Assembly (NCBI RefSeq): GCF_001649575.2 | Contig: NC_051440.1 | Span: 18,690,816 to 18,754,815, forward strand | DNA: 64,000 bases | Source: Kryptolebias marmoratus | Lineage: Eukaryota; Chordata; Actinopteri; Cyprinodontiformes; Rivulidae | Direction of reading: 5' to 3' | Shown: positions 37,801 to 49,400 of the stretch, in pieces | How the letters are laid out: the number at the start of each line of letters is the position of its first letter | How positions within the stretch are numbered: the first letter of the stretch is position 1 | Notes under the pieces: model-generated | The model's database searches: none | What the model was told of the DNA's origin: nothing | Seen by the model: the letters and a program-made list of their open reading frames with translations, nothing else | Made by a program: the position numbers and the translations under genes

Positions 37801-40065
37801 TCACTTCTTGTTTGTACTTTTTAGTAATAATGATAAATCCGTGATGCTAATGCATTGCACACCTTCAGTTGTCAGGCATGAAAGTTAAGAGAAGATATTA
37901 GAATTTTTTTTTTCACATTATTATTTTGCAGTAACTAATCATTTATCTAATTATCTTGTGATAACAAAGTTTTAGTCATAATAATGGTTTAATTATTTAA
38001 TTATTCTAAGAAAATAGTTTAACATATTTATCTAAGCTAGAAAAGCTTTTTTTCATGATATCTGGAAACTATTTCAAAATCACAATTAAAGAAAAGGAGT
38101 GTGTTTTATTAGAAATCAGGACAATCGTGCTGGCAGCTGAATCTAGCTAAAAATGTCAACATCCATCCACATAAATAAAGATAGATGAAGCGACTCCATT
38201 AACTCCCAGTGTCCAAAACTGAAGCCTAAATGCTGTTTTTAGGGGTGACACTTCTATGTTTTATTTTTGGAGCCAGAGTTTGAGCACTGAGGGATGTACC
38301 ACTGACACAAAAAGTCCCACCTACACACCTTTCTTTAAATGCATATTTGGCCATACAGCAGCAAGATAAAAACTATTTGAATCTCCAAAAACCAACACCT
38401 GAAACAATTTATCTAGAATGTATTTTTTTATATTTAGGTCAAGAAAATGTCCCATTTGCTTACATGGAAAGGTGAGGTTTAAACTACACTGCAGCCAGCC
38501 ACTAGGGGGAGCTCTTCCTTTGTGGCTTCAACATCCAGCGTCTGGTCCTGTGTCTATTTACCATCTATGTCAACGGTCACATCAAGTAACATACATCACT
38601 GATCAACCCATTGCTGTTATAGATCGTCTCCAATTGTCATGACAGCTATATCGAATGATGACATTGGGTGTAACACAAGATCTTCTCATTTTGGCGCCAT
38701 AACCATCTCGTTATCTGGAGAAAACAAAGCTCATTTTCTTTAGGGAGCATTTTATCTTGAAAAAACAAAGCTGGTTATCTCAAGATAACAGAGACAGTCC
38801 ATCGTTGTGGCAAGAAAAATCACAAAAAAATTGAACATTAATATGGTGATTCCATCAGGCATGACTTTGTAATTTTACAGTTAAATAAGGGTCCCAAGAA
38901 GACAACCTATACCTCAAAGTATAGAAATTACAACTATTTGTGCCTACAGTCTCTAGTTTGAGACATGTTAGACTATTTTATTATCTGTAAACATTTTTCC
39001 AAAATTAGATGAGCCAGCAACTGACTATATCCCAGAAGAAGACAAGCTGCTAACTTTATAAAGCCCCATTAATACTTGGAAAACGTACTGTAAGTCCCTT
39101 TTGCATATAAACAAACATATGCGCCTCTTAAAATCACATACTTACTCACACAGAGTGACACTGTGGGAATCCTGATGGGCTGATGTGTGAATATAACCAG
39201 AAGTGGTGGGATGCAGTGTCAGACAATGTGTTCTACATCTACAGAAACCCCCGAGTCCCTGTTTTCCTGGGCTGACCTTCTGGTACGGCTGGACCGCAGC
39301 AAAACATGCTCGGAGATATCAACCATTTATGGCTCCAGACAAAAGCCTTATACTGCATGCCACATCTGGCATGATCATATTTGGAACCATAACAAAGATA
39401 AGATGAGGTAAATCAAACGCAGCGTCTCTCTCTCTCTCAGAATACTTGCACTTCTTAATGAAAAGCATATTTCTAGAGTTTCCTTTCATCACGTGAGAGC
39501 TTGCTGGCGTTAACAAACAAGAAGTCGTTCTCCCATGGAATAAAGAGTTGGCCCCAGCCCAAACTGGACGACCTCACCGCGTCCCTAATGTCTCTGCAAA
39601 CAAAGCTCTATTCTGACTTGTTAAAATTCACAAAGTGTGAACTAAAACATACTGTGGGATGCAGTCATTTCCTTCCCTGACCTGTCAGCATGCCTCTCAA
39701 AGGGAAGTTATATTTTCAACCCTGATCGCAAAAAGATATCATTTTGGATTTTTCCATGACTTGACATCAGCAACATTTCCAGTGCAGTGGCTGCAAATCC
39801 AGCACACTATCCATTATCAAGTAACGAAAACACAGAATGGTATGAAGTTCTCTAATAATTGGCTTAATGAAATGTTCCAATTATGGCTTTAAAAACACAA
39901 ACAGACCACAGAAGTCGCTGAAGGAATGCCGCTGGTTTTGATACTTAATATGAACCAGTAAGATTTAGGGCCTCTAAGGTATTTGAAACAATTTCTTGCG
40001 AACAATCTATTTTGTCACATTCAATTCAATCGACGTCCATTCAGCTATTTCCTTTACCCACTTTT
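34876..40065. other. Non-coding sequence
   Basis: Only the interspersed repeat at 38160-38600 and a short CT run at 39424-39439 stand out. No exon, RNA gene or complete mobile element was recognised. Confidence 0.5.
38160..38600. repeat. Probable non-autonomous interspersed repeat
   Basis: The segments CAGTGTCCAAAACTGAAGCC, TTTTTGGAGCCAGAGTTTGA and CTGCAGCCAGCCACTAGGGG, with loosely inverted ends (AAGATAGATGAAGCGACTCC near 38178 and CCATCTATGTCAACGGTCAC near 38563), fit a short element widespread in fish. No coding capacity and no clear target duplication were seen. Confidence 0.4.
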
Positions 40066-40262
40066 CTGTGCAGGATCACGGAGGAGCCGATGCCTGTCTC
40101 CAGCGGTCACTGTGCGAGAGGCGAGCTACATCCTGGACGGGTCACAAGTCCATCACAGGGACACCCAGAGACAAACGAGACAAAACAACCATTCACACTC
40201 TCACTCACACCTAGGGACGATTTTAGAGTTACAGATTAACTGTCTTGAATTCACTGTTATCA
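40066..40262 (+). repeat. Common teleost interspersed repeat
   Basis: Phrases such as ACATCCTGGACGGGTCACAA, GTCCATCACAGGGACAC and CAACCATTCACACTCTCACT, then GACGATTTTAGAGTTACAG, match a repeat seen throughout fish genomes (its usual form reads CACCCTGGACAGGTCGCCAG, TCCATCGCAGGG). It is non-coding in this copy. Confidence 0.65.
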
Positions 40263-40362
40263 CCTTCTAATCACACCTTCATACAGAAGGTGTGCTGTAA
40301 AGCACCGTGCTTTTAATCGCCCGCTGCCAAAAGCCAAAGGCAGGTAATAATGTTTTTGCAAA

Positions 40363-41140
40363 CTGATTAACTTTTGGAGTCAACCTATTTCAAGATGGCT
40401 GCCACAACCAACTGACCTTCAAAATAAAATTGTCTGTACTCCAGCCAACTTTAAATATATTGACCTAAAAGGTTGTGTGGTAGTAGCTGAGACTGAACCT
40501 TATCACACCTTCAGCTCTAACAGATGTTTGTTTAAAACTTTACCATAAACTATTTAGAGTCAAATGTCTGTTAGCAAAACATCTAATGAAGCACAAGACT
40601 TTCAAAAAGTAATTGTTGGATGTACCTCTATAATTCCTTCACTTTTGGAGCCAATCTAATTCAAGATGGCTGCCACACTCAATTAACAGTAGAAAACACA
40701 AAAAATGGCTATAATTCAGTCAAATTTATAGCTGCTGAGCTAAAGTTATGTGTGGCCGTGGCTGAGACTTATACCAACACATACTGCAAGCGCTAAACAT
40801 TGTACAAGATCTTTGCTAAAAACTTTAACAATAACTGTTAGAGTCAACCCTATTAGTCTGTTTGCAAAATATATCATAAACCACTGGCTGGATTTTAATC
40901 AGACTTTCAGAAAGTAATCCATAGATGTTCATCTGCAACTGATAAACATTTGGAGTCAATCCAATTTGAGATGGTCGCCACAGCCAGACCCAGGTTAGCC
41001 TACATAAAAATGGCTGTAAGATAGTCGGTTTGACAGATATTGAGCAGATCTGATGTGGTAGTAGCTGAGAGTCATTCTGAGTGTGAGATCTCGCGATATT
41101 GCATGACAATCTTATTTTAAAGGTTTCACCAAACCTCATT
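40363..41140 (+). repeat. Imperfect tandem repeats of about 270-305 bp, three copies
   Basis: The core phrase TTTGGAGTCAA...CAAGATGGCTGCCACA recurs at about 40372, 40643 and 40948 (spacing 271 and 305). Each copy is followed by a related AAATGGCT...CAGT...GTAGCTGAGACT stretch, and copies are preceded by CTTTCAGAAAGTAAT-type sequence. The copies differ at many positions, so this is an old array. Inverted single copies occur at 42170-42330 and 19345-19500, which points to a dispersed transposable repeat that became tandem here. The array borders the CpG-rich patch. Confidence 0.7.
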
Positions 41141-41199
41141 TTTCAACAGAAGGAGATCTCAGTTCAAAAAGCTCTGGCATGAAAGGCAGCGGGCGATAT

Positions 41200-41960
41200 G
41201 CATTTCTTCAAGGGATGCTCGGTTTCCAATACTGTTACGTTTTGAAGTAAATGCTCCTCAATGCGACGCACCTGCTCTCACCTGTAGTCACGCGGGGGGT
41301 ACATTATTACCCGCGTTCAAATAAGAATTCACAGCATGAAAGAAAGGAGTGAAAACCAGCAGAGACGCAAATCAGAGACAGCATCTGTCCGCCATGAGAG
41401 AAGCTGTCACCTCCTCGCAGCGTCACGTGAGGAGGTTCAAACTCCGGACAGCGACGTTCTGAACACATCAGTCAACAACACAGATCCAACTTACCACAGA
41501 CGATAAAAAAAATAAAATAAAACACTGAGACGAATTTAAAAACTCCGAGCAGCGAGCCTGAAGTTTGTTTTGGAAAAGTCGGTGGAGTTTTTGCGGCCGT
41601 TTTTCCTGATGTTTGCTCCCCCCCTGCCTGCAAAACATCTGGTCCCCAAACTGGAGGAGGTCCTCCCATCCAGGCAGCCTCAGCTGGACTCCGCTCAGCC
41701 TCCTCGCGGTTTTACTGCCGCTCCACGAGCAGAGGGATTCCCTCCGCTGTCCGACCGACTTATCATCCGTGTGCCTCTGGATGGCCTAGAAAACAAACTT
41801 GAGGAGCGCACTGCAAAACGCGCGCGCGCCCTAACCCAGCCAGATGTGTTTGTCACCAGCGTCCAGCGCGTGCGCATCCCATCTAAAAGCCCCCGGGGTC
41901 GCTTTAATGTCAAGGTCACTGACCATAAGGAGAGGCAATGAGGAGGAAACAGACGATTTG
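41200..41960. promoter_or_regulatory. CpG-rich island, candidate promoter
   Basis: CpG dinucleotides are dense here (for example GCAGCGTCACGTGAGG, CGCGCGCGCGCC) and almost absent in flanking DNA, the usual signature of a vertebrate promoter island. A perfect CACGTG E-box sits at 41424-41429. A TATA-like AATTTAAAAA lies about 70 bases before the ATG at 41609. The plus strand carries the 110-codon ORF. The minus strand carries the consensus donor GGTAAGT at 41489-41495, which would end a first exon read leftward. Direction of transcription, or both directions, cannot be decided from sequence. Confidence 0.5.
41609..41941 (+). CDS. Unrecognised compact ORF in a CpG-rich patch (110 aa)
   Basis: I do not recognise this protein. 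The frame opens at an ATG (MFAPPLPAKHLVPKLEEV), runs 110 codons and stops at TGA 41939-41941. Codon choice is typical of a vertebrate coding exon: many CTG, GAG, GTC, ATC and CGC codons and G/C-rich third positions, unlike the surrounding AT-rich DNA. The first half is proline-rich. The second half is basic, with LEERTAKRARAL (possible nuclear signal) and DVFVTSVQRVRIPSK, then RGRFNVKV near the end. There is no signal peptide or membrane span. It could be a single-exon gene, or a first exon that splices before the stop (a weak AAG|GTCACT site follows NVK). The nearest gene is BANP, whose 3' end is about 3.6 kb away on the opposite strand. Chance ORF or retrocopy are alternatives. Confidence 0.5.
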   Translation: MFAPPLPAKHLVPKLEEVLPSRQPQLDSAQPPRGFTAAPRAEGFPPLSDRLIIRVPLDGLENKLEERTAKRARALTQPDVFVTSVQRVRIPSKSPRGRFNVKVTDHKERQ

Positions 41961-42169
41961 TGCAAATGTTTAGGCTATTGTGTTACAGATCACCTTAGAA
42001 ACTATTCAGCTTTAGGGAAACGGGCTGCTAATCACAGCACGTTTTAGAACAGAAAAAAAAACCTTTACAAAACATGTGGAATAACAGGAAGTGAAGAAGT
42101 TAAAGGCCTGGCATTCCATACAGAAATGCACATCGCCCTGCTGGCTGTCAGAGGGCGACTCTGTTACTA

Positions 42170-42330
42170 CCACATTAAACTTTAGCTCAACATCTGTAAA
42201 ACTGACCTACAGCCATTTTTGTGTTGGCCAAGGCCACATAGATGTGGTGGCCATCTTGAATGGGATTGACTCTAAAGGTTAACCAATTGCAGATGCACAT
42301 CTTATGATTACTTTCTGAGAGTCCAGTGGA
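42170..42330 (-). repeat. Single inverted copy of the 40.4 kb repeat
   Basis: The complement contains the same phrases as the array at 40363-41140: TTTAGAGTCAATCCCATTCA, AAGATGGCCACCACA and the CTCTCAGAAAGTAATCATAAG lead. It lies just beyond the compact ORF, so copies of one repeat family flank the CpG-rich patch in opposite orientation. Confidence 0.65.
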
Positions 42331-42819
42331 TCATTACACACACACAGGCAAAAACATTATTGCCCTTGGTGTCAGGTAATTAAAAACTCTAACCTTTGGT
42401 GCAGAGACCCCATCACATCCTGTTAGGGGTGGTGGGTATGGTTTAGTTTTAGGTGCCATCTTCAAGGACTTATTCTAATTGACCACCTTAATTTCCAGTC
42501 ATGAAACATTTATATCCTGATATCTAAAATATTTCATCTTATACTAAACTCCAAATCATGCACCAGCTCATTACATTTTCCTCCCATTTAGAAAAATCCT
42601 CCACCTGCCCTCTCTCTTTCTATACCATTAGTTTTTCCATGATTTTTGCTCTTGTTCCCTTTTTTTATTTTAGGACACTCCCACATAATAACTCCAATGC
42701 TGGCGAAACCTAAAACAAAACCTAATGATCTAAATCATTTCTGCATAATTCCCATTTGCTTTTGAACTCTCAGAGGAAGAAACTGTAGCTGCACAAGTTC
42801 ACAATCAGCCAGTCTAATG

Positions 42820-43430
42820 AAGGATGACTCTATTTTTATGCCATTTTTACCACCTCCATGTCGTTAAAGCAGCTCGATGGCAGCAGACCATGCTCATCCT
42901 TCTATATGTGACTGCTGCTTTTAATAATCTCCTATATGTCTCTTTCATTGGTCCTGCCAAAAAAATATCACTCACATCACACCTCTCCGACGGCATTCAG
43001 TTCATAGGAAATAGAAATTTCCAGTCCCTATATGAGTCATACTTAAAAGCACATTTTGTTTTTAAAAAAACATTGATATTTACGTGGTAGACTTACTTTC
43101 ATCTATGCACTATCAACAGTCTGCTTACCTCTCACCAACCAGTCCTGCTACTTTCATCCATGCACTTGATACTCCTCACATTGATCATCTCAACTCCACC
43201 TGGACCAGAACTCCACCTATCGACACGTCTTTCACTCCTGAATAACTCCTGCCGTACAGCTTCCTGTTCATTACAGCACTGAATTAAACCTTCTCCTCCT
43301 GGCTCTCCAATCCTATTTTCATCCCAGCACTTCGCTCCCTCTGAGATTTAAACCCTTCACCCGTACTGCACCCCAACTCTGGTACATTCTCTTCCAGTAG
43401 AGACATTCCCCACTTTTCCTCAGAATTAAT
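42820..43430 (+). mobile_element. Possible LINE reverse transcriptase relic
   Basis: The plus strand reads LILLYVTAAFNNLL, similar to the LLDLSAAFDT block of LINE reverse transcriptases, followed about 70 bases on by a degenerate SDGIQFIGN (compare SxRxQFVxL). Further down, FAPSEI and LHPYCTPTL resemble the tail segment found in the same elements. The similarity is weak and frames shift several times; this is a tentative call. Confidence 0.3.
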
Positions 43431-45529
43431 CTCGTCAGAAGAGAAAAAGGGTACAATGGGCCACTGAATGGGTTGATTGGAATAAAAACTATCCATATTC
43501 TGACATCTGAAATCAGCAGCTGTGAAGCTATTCAATGGTCCAAACCTTAAGATCCTCTTTTTAAATCCCTAACTCAGCTGAAGCTTTGCACTGACCTGTG
43601 GTGAAATTAGTTTGAGCAGCCTATTGCCATTTTATCACATCTTATTAAAAAAGCTCTGTATTGTGAGGAATAAAATCACATTTAAGAGCAAGTTAAGTTG
43701 TATTCATTTATTGATTAACACAAGTTCTGTCCTGATTTGAATGGAGTTTTCCATCTTGAAACACTGATGAATTAATTTAGGGTTCCTAGGGCTACAGATG
43801 ACATCTTTGGAACATATATTTTGCTTATGCATGAATCACTATTCTTTACCAATGCTTGAACAGCTCTTTTTCTTAAGTAACTACAAGTGCAGTTTATTAC
43901 TATTGACTGTAGCAACAGTTTTTAGGGTTTGGGTTGTTTGGCTCAAGTGACACAGGCAGCAGCAGTTATGTTGCCCAATCCTTGATCCAGAACCGATGCT
44001 GTTTATTTTCATAAAACAGCAAAAAACACACCTACCAAAAAAAATTGATGCACTTTTCATGTGCTAATGGAACACAACCAAGAGACTGGGGTGTTTGTAA
44101 AGGCCAAGATTTCATGCTTTACTCATGAGGCACGTATACTGCAATACCACAGCACGGGTGGAATCTGCTGACCTGAAACACACAAGACAATAGCTCTGAG
44201 GAGATTTGTTTCCATAAAAATAACAGTTTCTGATTTATAGTCCTCAGAGACAAACATGTTCGCACATCCTGGGGTAACTCCTCCAACCTTGTTAAAAGTT
44301 TGAGCAGGCACGCAGGTGAAGTGCAAGAGATCGGTATGTGAGACGCCATGAGAGCGTCTGGGAAGGAAGGGAAGGATAACCTGTTCGGTCTTGGTCCGTC
44401 ACTCTGCTCCTTCTCTCCAAACATATTCTGCCTCCAGATGATCTCATCTTTCCATCTATCAGTCATTCCCATTTCCAGCAGGTTATCTTACAGGGACTAT
44501 TGCCATGGTAACCACTCTTGCTTTTGGATTGAGCCCAGGGTTGTAAAAAAAACAAAAACAAAAAAAAAATAAATTAAAAAGAAGAGCTGGGTCTCTTCCC
44601 TTCAAAGGCTAGGATTTAATGGAGGGCTTGCTGGCAGGGTAACAACATTTGAACTTGGTGATGGCAAGCGAGAGACCCAGTGGAGTATCCAGTGAAATAT
44701 TAGTCTGACTCTGTGTACAATTTTAAAAGGGAGTAAATGGACTTTAACGGGGCTTCCAAAAGGGAGAAAGAAGAAAACACCAGTTCAATGGGAGTGGAGA
44801 AAAACATAGGAGAGGCAGTGAGGGAAAATACAAGACGAAGAGGCCATTTAAAAGGAGTCAAAGACAGCAACGACACAGACTCAAAAGAAACAAGCAGCAG
44901 CAGCCAAGAACAGAGAAGTTGTTTTTATCAAGTTCATTTTGTCAACTGGTTCTTATCCTCAGTCCAAAATACACTATTACATCACACTGAGCATGGGAAA
45001 CGAACCCAAACCAACTTAAAGAGCCTCTGAGTGTTCTGCTTATCTCTTTTGGGTCAAGCTGCAGACATTTTTAATATTTGTGAAGCATCAGTCTAACACT
45101 ACGCCATGTTTTGCATCTTTTAGAACTAAAACAAAACTGTAGCCATGCAATAGACAAAAAATGGGGTTTAAGAATTGCCATTTCAATCCGTAAACAATAA
45201 TGGGGACAACATATTAATTACATTTAAAGAAAAAATAGGGAACTAATTTTTGCTGCAGGTTCTGCCGTGGGTGTGGACAATACGGTAGCCTATTGTTATG
45301 GTTACTGAAGTCATCGTGATACATATTTACTTCAAAACCAGAGAATAAATTAGCTCAACATGAAACCTCAGGACCCTCAAACCAAAGCTATCATTTCTGA
45401 GTCACTTCAATTGTCTCTTAGGAGAGAATCAAAGAGAAGTCATGTCACAGAAAACTTTGAAGCCAAATTCATGACCAAGGTTGGTGGAAATTAAGAGGCA
45501 GTCCAGAAAGGAACCAAAATAAAAGCACA
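43431..45529. other. Intergenic sequence between BANP and the CpG-rich patch
   Basis: No gene recognised. A minus-strand frame at 44119-44472 is open for 117 codons but lacks family motifs, codon bias or supporting splice signals. Confidence 0.5.
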
Positions 45530-46366
45530 TTTTTATAGGAACCACAAACATGTTTTATTCACAAAAATGGTGCTGTCATACAGACAAAACTGAGGGAAAT
45601 AAACAACTTTAAGGTTTCCCTGACAGCCTACAAGCATCTTGTACTGTCTACCACTGGCACCATCGCTTCTCTTCATGGTTTCTCCTAAATTAAAGCTTCT
45701 CGACATTTTCTTCATGTTACAATTACATAAATTAAACAAATAAAACAAAAGAAGAGGGTGAGGAAATATAAAAACAAGCTGAACAAAGAAAAAGAAACGC
45801 GGGGTTCAAAGCTGGAACACAATATGGACTGAATCATGATGATTGACAAGCATTCTAATGCAATACAAACAAGATTAGCTGTTCTTATCTAAATCCACTT
45901 TCCACTGCCGTGCACTGTGACCAGAAATTATGAGAATGAGAAAAGTGCTGGTAATCTGAGGTGGATATACGGGGTTTTACAAACCCTTACTGGAGTTTCT
46001 GTGTTAGTCAATGACCCTCAATCCAAATGTCATTTGTGAATCATTCCTCAAAGCTGATGTGAACAAGCAGCTGGGCTGATTAAGTGAAGCTAGGTGTTCC
46101 GCGCAACCAGCAACCAGCAACCTTCTTTCATTTCCTGCAGTGGGTCCATCACTTTCTTCTGTAAACATTGCCTCACTGAGACACAATATTTACTGGTTGA
46201 CGTTAAATTGAGCAGTTTGCAAAAGAAAACGGATAAGAACACCTCTTCCCTCTGTTTCAACAGTGACCTAAAGGGATTTTCGAACTTGACTGCTCGTCAG
46301 ACTGTTCCACTGAGACTCGTCAGGCCATCCTACACGGTTCAGATCTGTGTTGGATCCAGGAGGCTC
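45530..46366 (-). other. banp: Probable BANP 3' UTR
   Basis: This is the stretch between the BANP stop codon and the first convincing poly(A) signal. It has no competing long reading frame on the minus strand. A canonical AATAAA (minus strand) lies near its end and is followed by a T-rich, G/T-containing stretch, which suits cleavage around 45530. The end point is inferred; transcript data would fix it. Confidence 0.55.
45554..45559 (-). terminator. Candidate BANP polyadenylation signal
   Basis: The minus strand reads GTGAATAAAACATG here. The hexamer AATAAA is canonical, and a T/GT-rich element (TTTTATTTTGG) follows within about 35 bases. It lies some 810 bases past the BANP stop codon. Other AATAAA hexamers occur by chance in this AT-rich DNA, so usage is inferred. 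Confidence 0.5.
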
Positions 46367-46483
46367 TCAGGTGGCCACAGAGGTGACGATCTGGACAACC
46401 TCGCCGTTGTCTCCGTGGATGGCGCCATGAATGGCTTCTTTCACCTCCATCTCGGCCTGTAAGGTTGGAGCCAGTTCAGTCGC
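46367..46483 (-). CDS. banp: BANP last coding exon (C-terminal 38 residues and stop)
   Basis: This exon encodes the extreme C-terminus of BANP, a nuclear DNA-binding protein that acts at CpG-island promoters and at matrix attachment regions. Read on the minus strand, a pyrimidine-rich tract ending in CATAG precedes the exon. It opens in phase 0 with ATELAPTLQAEMEV and ends EVVQIVTSVAT before TGA at 46367-46369. The phase matches the upstream exon at 51670-51810. The TxxLxPTLQxEM pattern corresponds to the C-terminal residues of human BANP as I remember them; the last dozen residues differ from human, as a fast-evolving tail would. The BEN domain is not encoded here. The naming rests mainly on the neighbouring exon, which is much more conserved. 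Confidence 0.88.
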   Translation of the reverse strand, partial: ATELAPTLQAEMEVKEAIHGAIHGDNGEVVQIVTSVAT

Positions 46484-49400
46484 CTATGAAAAAGGGAAAA
46501 GACTTAATGATTGGGAATACACTGAAATCTTACATATGAAGCATTCAGTATTTAATCTTGCTGCCAGCTTTAACAAGATTGGACCTGAGTAACCATGACC
46601 TGTTTTTAAAAGTAAAGTCCAACTGTATTCAAATAAACATATTTATCTGCCATTCGATTGTTTTCATGTGACCTGCTGCGTTATGACGATACCAGCAGTG
46701 AATATGCTGGTCTTTTGTTAAATAGAACTCAATTGGATAAGTCTTAGTTTTTAGTTCACGCCCCCTGGCTTCTGGAAAAAAAAAACCAAGATCATATCAA
46801 GCGATTAAAGCGCAATTATTTCGAAATTCTATATTTGCTTTTTGCACCAGTTTCACATAGAAACTATTTATATTCTATCAAACTAAAACAATCGACTCTA
46901 TCAGTCTTTAAATAAAATCATGGTCGTTGGACAAATTAGGTATAAACTTTCTTTGTAAGCAAGTAATGTCGGATAACAAAGACGTTTTGCTTCTGCTGCC
47001 AGGAATAGACTGCTGGTAGCTTCTGCTGTGGAATGGGTCATAATTGTTGATGTTCTATCTAAAAAATGACAATAAATGTAATCTAAAGCTGGCTGTCTTT
47101 ATTACCATGAATACTGTTTGTAGACTACCTAAACATATTAGACACATTTATAATAAATGCACTTGTTTTAATACCCATTATCTCTGTACAGTCATTATCC
47201 ATGTATCATCTACCTAAGTGACGATGTGATGTTTCTAAACATGCAACAAAATCAAATACACAAATACATAACAGTACTGATGAGAAATAGAAATATAAAC
47301 TGGAGGTGACCTTTCTGTTTAAATTAGTAGAAAAACCAAACTTGACACTGTGTAAATATGCTCCTGGCGGTTTTATGTTCATCTAATCCTCTCCTTAAGA
47401 TGGCCACTTCAATAAAATGTCCTGTTTTTGTCATAAAGCTAAAATAAACCTTAACCCTAAAAAGAAAACTCCTTTCAGAAAACTTTGGGAGGTTTCTATA
47501 ATGTAACTAACCCCATTCTGCACTTTGTTATTTACATCGAATCTTTTATTTAACGAATCCACACTGCTGCATTTGAACGTCACACAAATCTAGATGTCAG
47601 CAAGACGAACAAGAAAAGTCGAGACAGAAACAAACAAAGACAGAAAGATTTCACAAGAGGTTGAGTTCTTCCAAGCTGGGGGAATTGTTACCAAACTCCA
47701 TCAGAGATTCATCAATCAATTCATGAATAATTAATAAGACAAATTTCAACACAGTCAAACACAGAACTTCAGTCTTTCAACATCGAACTGCGTGATACAG
47801 AAAAAAAGGTTCAGAAAGTCTGTGAACGTCTCATCGTGTAAAGGTCAAAGCTGGAAACCAGTGTTGGATGCAAAACACCTTTGAGTCTTCAGGCAGCAGT
47901 GCATGAGAAAGCTTTATGTCACTGATCAATGCAGTTATCTGAGCCCGAGAACCACTGTCATCCAACATCGTTCACTGCTTTACAAAGAAATAAATAACTT
48001 GTTTTAAAAAACGAAGAAGACATAAAATAATGGAACGCAAACTTGGAGTTCTCCGGGAATGAGCTCATCTCAGATGGACATGGAGATGGTGGACACATGT
48101 TCTGTGGTCAGATGAGTTCACATTTAAGCTTTCTTTTGGGAAAAATGGGCAGGGTTTTCTACGTGCTGAAAGTAAGATACACCATTTAGATTATCACAAG
48201 CAAAAAACTACAAAAGAAAAAGAAAAAAAAGTGATGTTATGAGGAAACATCATTGCTCATGACATTATTATTAGTAGCAGTATATACAATTATGGAAAAA
48301 TGAAATCATTGCCCTTGTCAAATCTAAGGCAAAATGGATCAGGACATTATGAAAAATAAACTGGTCTTAAAATAAGGTAAACAGAATCTGCGATGAACAA
48401 CCCATGACATGTTGGATTGTGTAATTATTTATTTAGCGATAAAACTGAGACGCAATGTATGACATTTTTAAGCGGCAGAGCTTATATTCAGCATAAATGA
48501 ACAATGACTCCACTTGCATAACTTCAGAAATTATTATCCTCAGCTTTCAAACAAAGTGTAATAAAAAGACGGCTGATAAAAACACAGTTTTAAACATCTC
48601 TATACCCAGTTTTTTTAACTTTTTGTGCTGCAACACAGATAAAAGTTGTTTCCTGTGAGGGAATCAAACCATGGCTCGGTCTTTGCCCCTGTCCCACCGT
48701 GGGAGATAATCAAAGAGAATGAACTAAAGACGGGAGGAGCAGAGGAATGACGAGAGATCAGAGAAAAAAATATGTCTGAAAAAAAAAGAAAAAGACGGTA
48801 GACAGTGAAAAGAATTAGAGTGGAAGCAAAGTGACAAGTTGAGGGAGACTTTAAAAAATTCAAGACCTTTTTTTGTAATACTTTCTGCCCAGTTTTATTC
48901 TCGGTGTCAGAAAGAGCAACGTAGTGAGTGGATAAAAAAAAAAAAATCAAGACCCTTAAAAGAGGAGAGGTTCATGACTCAGTGCTGGATGTTGACCATG
49001 AAGTGTGACTCACTCCTTCCTTGAACACACGCCAAAAGTTTCCTCAAAGACACCTGCAGCATTTAATCCTCCCTCCAGCCCAGCGTCACGACACAGCTGC
49101 TTTGCAGTACGCAAAATCTAACTTATGTGGCTGAAACACACTGCAAGAACAGGCTTTAAAAGAGCCAAGTTCCGTGTTGTTTATTATAGTAAGTAACTTG
49201 ACATGAAGGGACTAAAACAGAGACTGAAATCGTATATCTAAGTTGTTTGGTTTGGTTAAAAAGAAGTCATCTGCAATTATCTGGTTGGTCCGATTCATCT
49301 GGAGCAACTGTCAGTCACCATCTGCTAGGACAATATTTCGGAGTATTATTTTTCCACAAGTTTGAAACCAATCTTTATATAACTGGATGAGCCGTACTGT

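Noticed and set aside
40363..41140. Spaced repeats considered as a CRISPR-like array
   Set aside because: Units are about 270-305 bp, diverged and eukaryotic; similar copies are dispersed elsewhere.
41472..41669. Minus-strand frame antisense to the compact ORF
   Set aside because: Poor codon usage, and its hydrophobic end comes from an A/T-rich run; the plus-strand frame is far more coding-like. Only the splice donor at 41489-41495 is kept as an observation.
44119..44472. 117-codon minus-strand frame between BANP and the CpG-rich patch
   Set aside because: No recognisable motif, no codon bias, no convincing splice sites.
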